A stretch of 64,000 nt of DNA from the NCBI RefSeq assembly GCF_001514145.1, contig NZ_KQ948657.1, forward strand, positions 840,323-904,322. The letters are read 5' to 3'. Source of the DNA: Streptomyces canus. Its GTDB lineage: Bacteria; Actinomycetota; Actinomycetes; Streptomycetales; Streptomycetaceae. Below, in pieces: positions 48,120 through 57,783 of the stretch (position 1 is its first letter; each line of letters opens with the position of its first letter). The notes beneath the pieces were generated by a model. That model searched no databases. It was not told the DNA's origin and saw nothing but the letters and a program-made list of their open reading frames with translations. The position numbers and the translations under genes are program-made.

Positions 48120-48848
48120 TCAGGCCGTGTACGCGCCGATCAGCAGCCCCGCGTACGCCCCCGCGATCAGGAACGGTCCGAACGGGATCGCCGTCTTGCG
48201 TCCCGCCCTGCCCACCAGGACCAGGACACCGCCGTAGAGCGCGCCGAGCAGGAAACCGGCGAAGGTGCCGAGGAGCACGGTGTCCCAGCCGTACCAGCCC
48301 AGGACCGCCCCCGCCCCGAGCGCCAGCTTCACATCGCCGAAGCCCATGCCGCCGGGGTTGATCCGCCACAGCACCCAGTAGCCGACGCCGAGCGCGAGGG
48401 CGCCGAACAGGGAGTTCAGCCAGTTCCCGGCGTGCTCGGGCACCAGCGCCACCGCCCCGAGCAGGGCGAGTGCGGCGGCCGCGAGGGGGAGGGTGAGCGG
48501 GTCGGGCAGTCGTCGTACGCGCAGGTCGATGACGGCGAGCAGGACGCCCACGGGGGCGAGTAGCAGCCAGACGGCGATCTCCGGGTGGGTGCCGGTGGCG
48601 GCGGCGACGCCGGCGCAGAGGAGGGCGGTGACGGTGGAGAGGACGGGGGCGCTGGGGCCGTACGACTGCTGTGTGCCGCATGTCCCGCACCTCGCCCGCC
48701 CGAGCCGGCCGCCCAGCGGGTGACCGGCGGGGCAGGTCTCCCGCCACGGTTCCCCGGACGGGACGGAGTAGCGGTAGGCGGCGCGGGGCAGCAGCGAACC
48801 TGCCGCCGCTCCCCACAGTGCGGCGACGGCGACGAGCAGTTCCGTCAC
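48120..48848 (-). CDS. A24-type prepilin peptidase
   Basis: 242-aa membrane peptidase of the type IV prepilin peptidase family. Catalytic Asp motifs are both visible: VIDLRVRRLPD and the GxGD-type GGMGFGDVKLALGAG. A Cys-rich cytoplasmic loop (CPAGHPLGGRLGRARCGTCG) probably binds zinc, as in longer PilD enzymes. Eight or so hydrophobic helices. It would cut and methylate Flp/pilin-like precursors; no pilin gene is in the window. GTG start overlaps the kinase stop by 4 nt. Confidence 0.9.
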   Translation of the reverse strand: MTELLVAVAALWGAAAGSLLPRAAYRYSVPSGEPWRETCPAGHPLGGRLGRARCGTCGTQQSYGPSAPVLSTVTALLCAGVAAATGTHPEIAVWLLLAPVGVLLAVIDLRVRRLPDPLTLPLAAAALALLGAVALVPEHAGNWLNSLFGALALGVGYWVLWRINPGGMGFGDVKLALGAGAVLGWYGWDTVLLGTFAGFLLGALYGGVLVLVGRAGRKTAIPFGPFLIAGAYAGLLIGAYTA

Positions 48849-50647
48849 CGCTCGACCTTCGACATCCGCGCCTCGGGGTATCCCTCGGCCTCGCTCTCCG
48901 ACGTGTACTTGAGGTCGTCGCCCTCCGCGGTGAGGCGGACGGTGTGGGCGGTGGGGTTGCAGCCGGCGTGGTTGTCCTTCGCGCCGACGGCCGTGGTGAC
49001 GAGTTCCGTCTCGGTGACCTGCTTCAGCGTGAGGACGTCGGTGCACTCGGCCCCGATCGCGTCGGTCTGCCGCAGGCGGCCCAACTCCTCGCCGACGCCC
49101 ACATTCTTGACGGTGATCCGGAAGGTCCCCATCGGCAGGCTCCCGCCGAGACCGCTGCCCTGTCCCTCCCAGGTGCCGAGATAGCGGGCGGGGACCGCGG
49201 AAGGCCCGCTCGGCGCCTGGCTGGACGGCGTGGAGGACGCGGACGGCGCGGAGGACGCCGAGGGCAGGGAGGCCGACGGTACGGAGCTCGGGGCCGAGGA
49301 GTAGGCGTCGTTGCCGGGTCCGGAACTCGCCGAGTCGTCCTCGCCGCGTCCCGGCAGCAGGTCGAACAGGAACACCGACCCCACGGTCACGGCTGCCAGC
49401 GCCCCCGCGACGGCGAGCGCCACGGTGCAACTCATCCGGCGCCCGCGGCCGCTCTCTCCGGGCGTGGCGGTGGCGGCGACGGAAACGGAGAGCCGACCGG
49501 GACCGGGTCGCTTGTCGGAGGGCACCACCGTCTCGTGGGGCACAGCGTCCCGGGGCTCGGGCACCAAGGGTCCGCCCGTGGTAGCCGGCGGCGTGACCGG
49601 GAACGCCGGAGGCCCGGCCGCGGCGGCCGGAGGCGCACCCGCGGACACCGCCGGCATCACCGGCGGCGGCCCAAACGCCCCCACCGTCCCCGCCGAACCC
49701 CCACCCACCGAAGGACTACTGAACCCCACCGGCCCGGACGCCTGCTCCCCCGCCGCCTCAAGGTTCAACAGCTGTACGGCACTACGCCCCACCTGCTCGA
49801 CCAGCGCCCCCGGCAGCCACCCCGCCACCACCAGCCGTGCCGCCCCCTCAGGGGCGAGCCGTCGGGCCAGCTCCTCCGGAGTCGGCCGGTCCTGCGCCGA
49901 CTTGGACAGACAGGCCCCCACGAGGTCGCGCAACTCGCCGGTCAGCGATCCGAGTTCGGGCTCCTCGTGGACCACCTTGTAGAGGAGGGAGGCCGAGGAG
50001 TCCCCCGGGAAGGGCGGTACCCCCGTGGCCGCGTACGCCAGCACCGCGCCCAGGGAGAAGACGTCCGCCGCGCCCGACACCCCCTTGCTCAGGATCTGTT
50101 CGGGGGACATGTAGCCGGGCGAGCCGATGGAGACGCCGGTGGAGGTCAGGGACGCGGTGCCGTCGGTGGCGCGGGCGATGCCGAAGTCGATGAGGAGGGG
50201 GCCGTCGACGGTGAGCAGGACGTTGGAGGGCTTCACGTCCCGGTGGACGAGCCCCAGTCCGTGCACGGCCGCGAGCGCCTCGGCGAGGCCCGCCCCCAGG
50301 ACTCGTACGGAATGCTCGGGCAGCGGGCCCCCGTCCGTGACCGCCGAGGCCAGGGAAGGGCCCGCCGCGTACCCCGTGGCAACCCACGGCACCGCCGCCT
50401 CCGGGTCCGCGTCGAGGACCGGCGCGGTCCAGGCCCCGCCCACTCTCCGCGCCGCGTCGACCTCGCGGCGGAAGCGGGCGCGGAACTCCTCGTCGAGCGC
50501 GAAGTGCGGGTGCACGATCTTGACGGCGACCGTGCGGCCCCCGGCGCTGCGGCCGAGGTAGACCCGGCCCATGCCGCCGGAACCCAGTCGGCCGAGCAGC
50601 CGGTAGGGCCCCACGGCGGTGGGTTCGTCGACTCCCAGCGGCTGCAT
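48845..50647 (-). CDS. Ser/Thr protein kinase with one membrane helix and extracellular domain
   Basis: 600 aa. Kinase domain residues about 10-275: glycine loop LLGRLGSGGMGRVYLG, VAVKIVHP (ATP Lys), HRDVKPSNVLL, DFGIA and the SPGYMSPEQ activation segment. A long Pro/Ala linker follows, then the helix MSCTVALAVAGALAAVTVGSVFLF and an outer Ser-rich stretch leading to a 120-residue domain with Cys (GAECTDVLTL, DNHAGCNPT). Start at 50647 (MQPLGVDEP) has GGGGGAGG 5 nt upstream; an ATG at 50662 has no site. It lies between mqnA and the prepilin peptidase and overlaps the latter. Ligand unknown. Confidence 0.92.
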   Translation of the reverse strand: MQPLGVDEPTAVGPYRLLGRLGSGGMGRVYLGRSAGGRTVAVKIVHPHFALDEEFRARFRREVDAARRVGGAWTAPVLDADPEAAVPWVATGYAAGPSLASAVTDGGPLPEHSVRVLGAGLAEALAAVHGLGLVHRDVKPSNVLLTVDGPLLIDFGIARATDGTASLTSTGVSIGSPGYMSPEQILSKGVSGAADVFSLGAVLAYAATGVPPFPGDSSASLLYKVVHEEPELGSLTGELRDLVGACLSKSAQDRPTPEELARRLAPEGAARLVVAGWLPGALVEQVGRSAVQLLNLEAAGEQASGPVGFSSPSVGGGSAGTVGAFGPPPVMPAVSAGAPPAAAAGPPAFPVTPPATTGGPLVPEPRDAVPHETVVPSDKRPGPGRLSVSVAATATPGESGRGRRMSCTVALAVAGALAAVTVGSVFLFDLLPGRGEDDSASSGPGNDAYSSAPSSVPSASLPSASSAPSASSTPSSQAPSGPSAVPARYLGTWEGQGSGLGGSLPMGTFRITVKNVGVGEELGRLRQTDAIGAECTDVLTLKQVTETELVTTAVGAKDNHAGCNPTAHTVRLTAEGDDLKYTSESEAEGYPEARMSKVER

Positions 50648-50678
50648 ACCGGCCTCCCCCATAAGGTGCAGATGCAGA

Positions 50679-51721
<1,043 letters not shown>

Positions 51722-51812
51722 AGTCGTTTTCAGACATATGCAGTTGTGCGGCACTGTTTTCACACTTGCAGGTTCTGGAGCAGGGCAACCCTTTTGGGCC
51801 CAAGGAGGGCTT

Positions 51813-52016
51813 ATGGCTACCGGAACCGTGAAGTGGTTCAACGCCGAAAAGGGCTTTGGCTTCATCGCCCAGGAGGGCGGCGGCCCCGACGTCTTCGTCC
51901 ACTACTCCGCGATCAACGCGAGCGGCTTCCGTTCGCTGGAGGAGAACCAGCAGGTCTCCTTCGACGTGACCCAGGGCCCGAAGGGCCCGCAGGCGGAGAA
52001 CGTCACCCCCGTCTGA
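51813..52016 (+). CDS. CspA-family cold-shock protein
   Basis: 67-aa RNA/single-strand-DNA binding protein. RNP1 KGFGFIAQE and RNP2 DVFVHYSAI are intact in the five-strand CSD fold ([17 protein letters not shown]...). AAGGAGG 4-5 nt before the ATG. Acts as an RNA chaperone. The gene stands alone, with a long leader from the divergent mqnA side and a strong terminator after it. Streptomyces carry several such genes (scoF/csp), so no specific name is given. Confidence 0.96.
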   Translation: MATGTVKWFNAEKGFGFIAQEGGGPDVFVHYSAINASGFRSLEENQQVSFDVTQGPKGPQAENVTPV

Positions 52017-52068
52017 TCCCGACTCATAGGCGATCCAGCCTCTGATCCGGACCTGAAAGCAGTACCCA

Positions 52069-52101
52069 AGGAGCCCCGCGCCGCACGGTAGCGGGGCTCC
52101 T
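52069..52101 (+). terminator. Terminator of the cold-shock gene
   Basis: 11-bp perfect stem AGGAGCCCCGC / GCGGGGCTCCT with an 11-nt loop, followed by a T-rich run (TGCCTTTGCTTTT). Good intrinsic terminator. Confidence 0.85.
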
Positions 52102-52111
52102 GCCTTTGCTT

Positions 52112-52678
52112 TTACATGTGCTGCATGACCAGCACGAACGTCGTGCCGGGGGTGAGCGCCTCGTACGAATGGGCCACATCTCCCCGATACGTCATGTAGT
52201 CGCCGGGCTCCAGCTCGGCCTCCTCCCCCACCGGTCCGGCCTTCACCCTCCCCGCGCCCACGATCAGATGCTCCACGGTCCCCGGAATGTGCGGCTCCGA
52301 TTCCCGTACGGCGCCTGGTTCGGCCCGCAGGTGGTAGACGTCCCGTCGCGCTCCGGGCGGGCTCGCGGAGAGCAGGGTGGCCGCGAACTCGGCCTTTTCC
52401 GAGGCCACGGTCGGCCCCTGTCCCGCCCTGATCACCCGCACGGACGGCGCCGGCGGCTCGACCAGGGCACTGAACGGCACCCCGAGCGCCACCCCCAGCG
52501 CCCACAGCGTCTCCACGCTCGGGTTCCCGCTCGCCGCCTCCAGCTGGGACAGCGTGGACTTCGCGATTCCGGCGCGCTTGGCGAGCTCGGAGAGGGAGAT
52601 CCCGGCCCGGGTGCGCTCGCGGCGCAGAGAGGCGGCGATCCAGTCCAGGGGGAGCCGGGGCGGGGGGCTGTCGGACAT
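52112..52678 (-). CDS. XRE-type regulator with cupin sensor domain
   Basis: 188 aa. N-terminal helix-turn-helix (SLSELAKRAGIAKSTLSQLEAASGNP, residues 28-55), then a cupin_2 domain (EPHIPGTVEHLIVGAGRV, LEPGDYMTYRGDVAHSYEAL). Such regulators often control adjacent amino-acid or sugar-acid transport genes and bind a small ligand in the cupin. GATGGAG lies 9 nt before the ATG. Divergent from azlCD, with a small dyad between them. Confidence 0.93.
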   Translation of the reverse strand: MSDSPPPRLPLDWIAASLRRERTRAGISLSELAKRAGIAKSTLSQLEAASGNPSVETLWALGVALGVPFSALVEPPAPSVRVIRAGQGPTVASEKAEFAATLLSASPPGARRDVYHLRAEPGAVRESEPHIPGTVEHLIVGAGRVKAGPVGEEAELEPGDYMTYRGDVAHSYEALTPGTTFVLVMQHM

Positions 52679-52702
52679 GCTGTTCGCTCCATCGGTACGA
52701 TC

Positions 52703-52718
52703 GTTCGCCTTGACGAAC
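52703..52718. promoter_or_regulatory. Dyad GTTCG-CCTTGA-CGAAC between regulator and azlC
   Basis: Five-base arms in the 60-nt divergent region. A TTGACG (52710-52715) -35-like box for azlC lies within it. Candidate site for the XRE-cupin regulator. Confidence 0.4.
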
Positions 52719-52746
52719 AGGGCGCCTACCGTCCAGTGTAGTGAAC

Positions 52747-53415
52747 ATGCGTACGGCAGAGCGAACAGCCTTGGTCCGTGACAGTGCGCTCGTCTGGCTC
52801 GCGAGCGGAGTCGTGGGCGTCTCCTTCGGCGCGATCGCCGTCACCGGCGGCCTGCCGGTGTGGGTGCCGGTGGTGATGTCCCTGGTGGTGTACGCGGGCT
52901 CCGCCCAGTTCAGCGCGGTCGGGGTGCTGCTGGCCGGGGGCGGCCCGGTCGCCGCGGCGGTCACCGGTCTGCTGCTCAACACCCGTACGGCCGCCTTCAG
53001 TCTCGCGGTCGCGGACATCCTGGGCCCGGGCCGACTCGCCCGTCTCCTCGGCGCGCACCTGGTCACCGACGAGACGGTGGCCTTCGCCCTCGCCCAGCCG
53101 GATCCGGCACGGCGCCGGGCGGCCTTCTGGGTCTCCGGGCTCGGCCTGTTCGCCGTGTGGAACACCGGCGTCCTGGCCGGTGCCCTCGCCGGGGACGCCC
53201 TGGGCGACACCGGCACCTACGGCCTGGACGCGGCCTTCCCCGCCGTCCTCGTCGCTCTGGTACTGCCGGCTCTGCGCGAGTCTTCGGCGATACGGCGGTC
53301 CGCGCTGCTCGGCGCCGGGCTGGCCCTGGCGGTGACGCCGGCGGTCCCGGCGGGGGTGCCGGTGCTGGTGGCGCTGGCGGGGCTGGTCCTCCATGGCAGC
53401 GGGAGGCCGGCGTGA
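52747..53415 (+). CDS. azlC: AzlC-family branched-chain amino acid exporter, large subunit
   Basis: 222 aa. Multiple helices with the family patterns VSFGAIAVTGGLPVWVPVVMSLVVYAGSAQFSAV and LLNTRTAAFSLAV. With the small AzlD protein it exports branched-chain amino acids and analogues. ATG at 52747 or GTG at 52741 (both in frame). The stop overlaps azlD (GTGA). Controlled probably by the divergent XRE-cupin regulator. Confidence 0.92.
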   Translation: MRTAERTALVRDSALVWLASGVVGVSFGAIAVTGGLPVWVPVVMSLVVYAGSAQFSAVGVLLAGGGPVAAAVTGLLLNTRTAAFSLAVADILGPGRLARLLGAHLVTDETVAFALAQPDPARRRAAFWVSGLGLFAVWNTGVLAGALAGDALGDTGTYGLDAAFPAVLVALVLPALRESSAIRRSALLGAGLALAVTPAVPAGVPVLVALAGLVLHGSGRPA

Positions 53416-53726
53416 GCGCGACGGTCGCGATGATTCTGGCGCTGGCGGTGGGGACGTATGCCTTCCGGCTGGTCGGGCCGGTGCTGCACGGGCGGGTGGA
53501 ACTGCCTGAGCGGGTCCAGGAGTTGCTGGGCGCGGGTGCCGTCGTCCTGCTGGTGGCGCTGCTGGCGACGGGGGCGCTGACGGAGGGCGGCGGTTTCGCG
53601 GGGTGGGCGCGGCCGGCCGGGGTCCTGGTGGGGGCCGTGCTGGCGTGGCGGAGGGCGCCGTTCGTGCTGGTGGTGCTGGGGGCGGCGGCGGCAACTGCCG
53701 TACTGCGGGCGGTTGGTGTCGCCTGA
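53412..53726 (+). CDS. azlD: AzlD-family small exporter subunit
   Basis: 104 aa with three or four hydrophobic helices (TVAMILALAVGTYAFRLVGPVL, VQELLGAGAVVLLVALLATGAL, PFVLVVLGAAAATAVLRAV). Usual size for AzlD. GTG start within the azlC stop. Together they form the exporter. Confidence 0.9.
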   Translation: MSATVAMILALAVGTYAFRLVGPVLHGRVELPERVQELLGAGAVVLLVALLATGALTEGGGFAGWARPAGVLVGAVLAWRRAPFVLVVLGAAAATAVLRAVGVA

Positions 53727-53743
53727 GTGTCAGTGGGGGCCGC

Positions 53744-53749
53744 TAGGGT
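53744..53749 (+). promoter_or_regulatory. TAGGGT -10 of a probably leaderless mRNA
   Basis: TAGGGT ends 8 nt before the methyltransferase ATG (53758), with no Shine-Dalgarno between. This spacing is typical of leaderless Streptomyces transcripts. Confidence 0.5.
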
Positions 53750-53757
53750 CCCCGGCC

Positions 53758-54396
53758 ATGACCGACACCGACTTCGTGACCGCCACCCGCACCTTCTACG
53801 ACACCGTCGCCGAGGACTACGCCGAGCAGTTCCGGGACGTTCTCACCGTCAGTCCACTGGACCGGGTCCTGATGGACGGGTTCGCCGAGCTGGTGGGGGA
53901 CGGCGGACGGGTCGCCGACCTGGGCTGCGGGCCCGGACGGGTCACGGGCTACCTGGCCTCCCTCGGGCTGTCCGTCTTCGGGCTCGACCTGTCGGAGTCG
54001 ATGCTGGCCATCGCCCGCCGGGAGAACCCGGGGCTGCGGTTCGAGCGGGGCTCGATGCTGGAACTGGATCTTCCGGACGGGGCGCTCGCCGGTGCCGTGT
54101 CCTGGTACTCCTCCATCCACACCCCTGTGGACGAACTCCCCCGTCTGTTCGCCGAGTTCCACCGGGTGCTGGCGCCGGGCGGACACCTCCTCGTCGCCTT
54201 CCAGGCCGGCGACGTGGACCGGCATCACGACCGGCCCTGGGGGCGCCCCGTCGCGCTCACCTTCCTGAGGCGGCAGCCGGAGCAGATCATCGAATTGCTC
54301 CGGGCGGCCGGGTTCACGCTCGTGTCGCGGACAGTGCGCGAACCCGGCCCCGAGGAGGTGTCGCAGCAGGCCTTCCTGATCGCCCGCCGCCCCTGA
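53758..54396 (+). CDS. SAM-dependent methyltransferase, class I
   Basis: 212 aa. Rossmann SAM-binding motif VADLGCGPGRVTGYLA (residues 50-65), acidic motif GLDLSESM, and motif IV-like SWYSSIHTPVDEL. Shares the general layout of small-molecule methyltransferases of unknown substrate (YDTVAEDYAEQF opening). Convergent with the S8-like peptidase; their stops are 3 nt apart. An in-frame start further upstream (53713) would cross the TAGGGT box. Confidence 0.85.
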   Translation: MTDTDFVTATRTFYDTVAEDYAEQFRDVLTVSPLDRVLMDGFAELVGDGGRVADLGCGPGRVTGYLASLGLSVFGLDLSESMLAIARRENPGLRFERGSMLELDLPDGALAGAVSWYSSIHTPVDELPRLFAEFHRVLAPGGHLLVAFQAGDVDRHHDRPWGRPVALTFLRRQPEQIIELLRAAGFTLVSRTVREPGPEEVSQQAFLIARRP

Positions 54397-54399
54397 CGC

Positions 54400-57300
54400 T
54401 CAGCCCACGGTGTAGGAGTACGGGATCCCGATCAGCTCGGACCCCATGACGCCCGAGAAGGGCGAGTCGGTGTCGACGTAGACCGTTCCGTGGACGACCG
54501 TGCCGACGGGTGCGGTCGGGGTCAGGGTGAGCTTCATCGTCGCCGTCCTGCCCGCGGCGGCGGCGACGGGGTTCCAGTCGGCGTCGAGGTCCCAGAACTC
54601 ACCGGTGGAGGCCTTGGCCGCCGGGTCGAACGACTGGGTCGTGGCGGTGAGCGTGACCTTCGCGGTGCCCTTGCCGGCGGGCTTGTCCCCGAAGGGGCCC
54701 GGATCGGTCACCTCGGTGCTCCACAGCCCGGAGGCCAGCTGGCCGGCGAAAGCGGTGGCGACCGTCGTGTCACCGGTGCCGGCCTCCCCGAACACCATCG
54801 GAGAAGCGGTCCAGGGGTACATGTTCAGGTCGACCGGACGGTCTGCGGTGGCCGTGGCGACCAGCTTGGTGGTGTGCGAGGGCACGAACCAGCCCAGGCC
54901 CCCCTCGTTGATCTTCGCCGTCCCCGACTTGTCGTCGCCGTTCTCGACGAGGGCGATCTCGCCCGTGGTGTCGAGCCTGGGGTCGAGGTAGTAATGCCGC
55001 TCCGCCGGGCCGGAGTTGGGCACCCGGACGGGGACGGTCAGCGTGCTGCCGCGCTTGAGGACGCGGGACGGGCTGTCCGGCAGGCCGGGCGCTGTCGCCG
55101 TCATGGCGTCGAGGCGGACCGTCCCGCTGACCTTCTGGCTGAAGGCCTTGCCGCTGACGGCGTCGGGCAGTCCGACGATCAGCGTCCACCGTCCCGCTGC
55201 CGGGCGGTGGGCGGTCAGGCTCGAGTACTTCGTCGGGACGCTGTGCTCGCCCGCGGTCCGGTCGGTGTCCCGGGCGAGGATCTGGCCGTCGGGGCTGACC
55301 AGGTAGTACACCAGGGTGGTGGCGGGGTCCTCGGCGGTGAGGTCGATGGTCAGATCACGCCTGCCGGGCGGCACGTCCAGGTAGTAGCCGTTCGTCTGGC
55401 CGACGTCCCGGCCGACGCCGCCGGTGAGGGTGGCGGCGAAGGACGTGCTGTGTCCGCGGGCCGGGTCGACGGGGACCAGTGTCCGGCGGGCCACCGGCAG
55501 GGACAGGCGGGTCCCCGTGCCCGAGGCGAACTGCAGGGAGAAGGGCGCGTCACCGGCCGTACGCGGCAACGGGATCCGCACCGGGAACCGCGCGATGCCG
55601 CCCGCCGGGACGACCCGGGTCTGCTCGGGGACTCCGGCCGAGGTGTAGCGGTGGCCGGTGATCCGGACGGTGACCGGGCCGCGGTAGGTGCCCGGCTTCA
55701 GGGGCTTGTCCTGAAGGTGCATGCGGCCGTTGTTCCACACCAGCTTGACGGTCCAGGTGCCGGGGCGCGGGTCGTGGACGTCGACGTGCTGGTAGTTGCT
55801 GTTCAGTCCGTAGCCGTCGTAGTCGTAGCTGACCTGCGTCAGCCGTCCGGCCGGATCGACCAGGATCAGCGCGAGCTTGCCGGAGTCCGCGGTGCCGGGC
55901 CACACCATCTCGGCGTCCAGGAGCGGGGTTCCCTTGGGCACCTTGACGGTGAACGGCCGGGCGGCGAGCTTGCCCTCCTGGTCGTCCCCGGAGAGCGGGG
56001 AACCGACGGTGATCTTGTGCTGGGTGCGGAAGGTCTCGGTGCCGACCGTGCGGGAGGTCATCGTGACCCGCTGCGGCCGATCGGCTGTGTTGGTGAGGGT
56101 GACGGAGGTGTGCCGCTCACCGCCCGGCCGGCCGACGACATTCAACTGGCCGATGGACGGCACCAGTTGATCGGCCTGTCGGTCGATGGTGTTCAGGGCT
56201 CCGGCCGCCTGGACGGCCGCGCCGGTGTCCAGCAGTCCCGCGCCCTGCTCGTCGGCGGGGACGTGCAGGTCGGTCGCCGTGCCGGTCAGGATGCGCTTGA
56301 CCAGGTCCGGCGACGGCCGCACCCCGCCATGTGTGTCCTTGTACGCCTGGATGACGTCGGCCGCCGCTCCGGCCGCGAAGGGGGCCGCCTGGCTGGTCCC
56401 GCCGAACACCTGGGTGGGCAGGGCGCAGTCGCTCCAGCGCGGGTCGACGGTGCAGGCGGCCATGCCGACCATGCCCGGCGCCACCAGATCGACCAGCTTG
56501 TTGTCCTGGGTCGTACCGCCGGAGGACAGCCCGGTGATGTTGTCGCTGGTCCATTTGCGGTAGCCGTAGCCCTGCGCCGCCAGCCGGAACGACGTGGTGG
56601 CGCCGACACCGATCACGTTCGGGTCGCTCGCGGGTGAGCCCACCGTGCCTGACGTACCGGAGTCGCCGCTGGAGGCGACCACCGTCACCCCGGCGGCGAC
56701 GGCGGCGTCGTCGGCCAGCCGGATGGGGTCGGTGGCCGCGTCGGGGTAGACGTTGGACCCGAAGGACTGGCTGAGGACGTCCGCGTGGTGTGCCACCGCG
56801 TACTGGATGGCCCGCACGAACCCGGAGGTGAAGGCCTGCGCGCCGAACACCTTCAGGTCCATCAGCTGAGCGCCGGGCGCGAAGCCGCGGACCCGGAAGG
56901 TGCAGCCCTTCGGCAGCTTGGAGTACGGCAGTTGCGCGGACATGTCGTAGGTACGGCTGCCCTGTGCCGCAATGGCACTGGCGTCACCGAAGGCCTCGCC
57001 GCCGCTGGTGTCGGCGTTCACGCCGTCCCCGCTGAAGTCCTCGGAGTCGGTGACCACCCGGCTGCCGTCGGGGCGGACGAACTCGGGGTTGGCGGCGTCC
57101 ATGCCCTCGGCGAAGAAGGCGACCTTGACCCCCTTGCCGGTGGCGGTGCGCTGGGCCGCGTCGGTGTGGGTCAGCTGGAGCGCCTCGGGTTCGAGGAGGG
57201 GCTTGGCCGGGTCCTTGGGGCAGGTGGTGCCGGCGGCGGTGCCGCCCGTGGCGGTGGCCGCGGAGGCCGTGGTGGCGGAGTTCGCGCCGGGCCGTCGTAT

Positions 57301-57654
57301 CGGAAGATCCGGCACGACCGCGGCCACCCGCCGGTCGTCGCGTATCCGTGCCACCGCGGCCGGATCCAGCGTGGCGGAGACGGCGTTGATCAGGCTCATC
57401 CCGTGCACGCGGGTGGCCCCGCTCTTCTTCAACTGCGCCACGACGGGCGCCTGGTCGTCGGCCGCGGCCTGACCGCGCTTCACGGCCTGCGTGCGCATCG
57501 GGAGGTCGGTGAGCTGGTCTCGCATGACGACGATGACGCGCTGCGGGGAGCCGCTCGCGCTGTCGCCCGCCGCCTGCACGGGGGTGGCGCCAAGAGAGAA
57601 GGCGCTCAGCAGGACCGTGCCCGCGAGCGCCGCTCTTCTTCTGTTGTTGTTCAA
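54400..57654 (-). CDS. Large secreted S8-like serine peptidase with sedolisin-type active-site residues
   Basis: 1084 aa. Signal peptide (NNNRRRAALAGTVLLSAFSLGATPVQAA), an I9-like propeptide (residues about 38-120), then a subtilase fold. The usual Asp and His motifs are not intact (AFFAEGMDAANP; no HGTH). Instead EAFGD (Glu220, Asp224), SSGDSG (Asp331) and GGTSQAAP (Ser421) match the Glu-Asp-Asp-Ser set of sedolisins (S53). The C-terminal 550 residues are beta-rich domains with Ig-like repeats. TTG start at 57654 with GGAG 6 nt upstream; the ATG at 57747 would give a poor N-terminus. Secreted; degrades proteins at perhaps acidic pH, or is inactive. Confidence 0.85.
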   Translation of the reverse strand: MNNNRRRAALAGTVLLSAFSLGATPVQAAGDSASGSPQRVIVVMRDQLTDLPMRTQAVKRGQAAADDQAPVVAQLKKSGATRVHGMSLINAVSATLDPAAVARIRDDRRVAAVVPDLPIRRPGANSATTASAATATGGTAAGTTCPKDPAKPLLEPEALQLTHTDAAQRTATGKGVKVAFFAEGMDAANPEFVRPDGSRVVTDSEDFSGDGVNADTSGGEAFGDASAIAAQGSRTYDMSAQLPYSKLPKGCTFRVRGFAPGAQLMDLKVFGAQAFTSGFVRAIQYAVAHHADVLSQSFGSNVYPDAATDPIRLADDAAVAAGVTVVASSGDSGTSGTVGSPASDPNVIGVGATTSFRLAAQGYGYRKWTSDNITGLSSGGTTQDNKLVDLVAPGMVGMAACTVDPRWSDCALPTQVFGGTSQAAPFAAGAAADVIQAYKDTHGGVRPSPDLVKRILTGTATDLHVPADEQGAGLLDTGAAVQAAGALNTIDRQADQLVPSIGQLNVVGRPGGERHTSVTLTNTADRPQRVTMTSRTVGTETFRTQHKITVGSPLSGDDQEGKLAARPFTVKVPKGTPLLDAEMVWPGTADSGKLALILVDPAGRLTQVSYDYDGYGLNSNYQHVDVHDPRPGTWTVKLVWNNGRMHLQDKPLKPGTYRGPVTVRITGHRYTSAGVPEQTRVVPAGGIARFPVRIPLPRTAGDAPFSLQFASGTGTRLSLPVARRTLVPVDPARGHSTSFAATLTGGVGRDVGQTNGYYLDVPPGRRDLTIDLTAEDPATTLVYYLVSPDGQILARDTDRTAGEHSVPTKYSSLTAHRPAAGRWTLIVGLPDAVSGKAFSQKVSGTVRLDAMTATAPGLPDSPSRVLKRGSTLTVPVRVPNSGPAERHYYLDPRLDTTGEIALVENGDDKSGTAKINEGGLGWFVPSHTTKLVATATADRPVDLNMYPWTASPMVFGEAGTGDTTVATAFAGQLASGLWSTEVTDPGPFGDKPAGKGTAKVTLTATTQSFDPAAKASTGEFWDLDADWNPVAAAAGRTATMKLTLTPTAPVGTVVHGTVYVDTDSPFSGVMGSELIGIPYSYTVG

Positions 57655-57783
57655 GGAGTTCTCCGCTGGTGGGGGGTGCGGGACGGCTGAGACAGCCGTC
57701 GCCGGTGATCTTTCGCCCCAACTGGTGAACTCCGCCAGGTACTTCACGTCAAGGGATCTTCAAGGTTTCAAGCAGGGCAGCCC

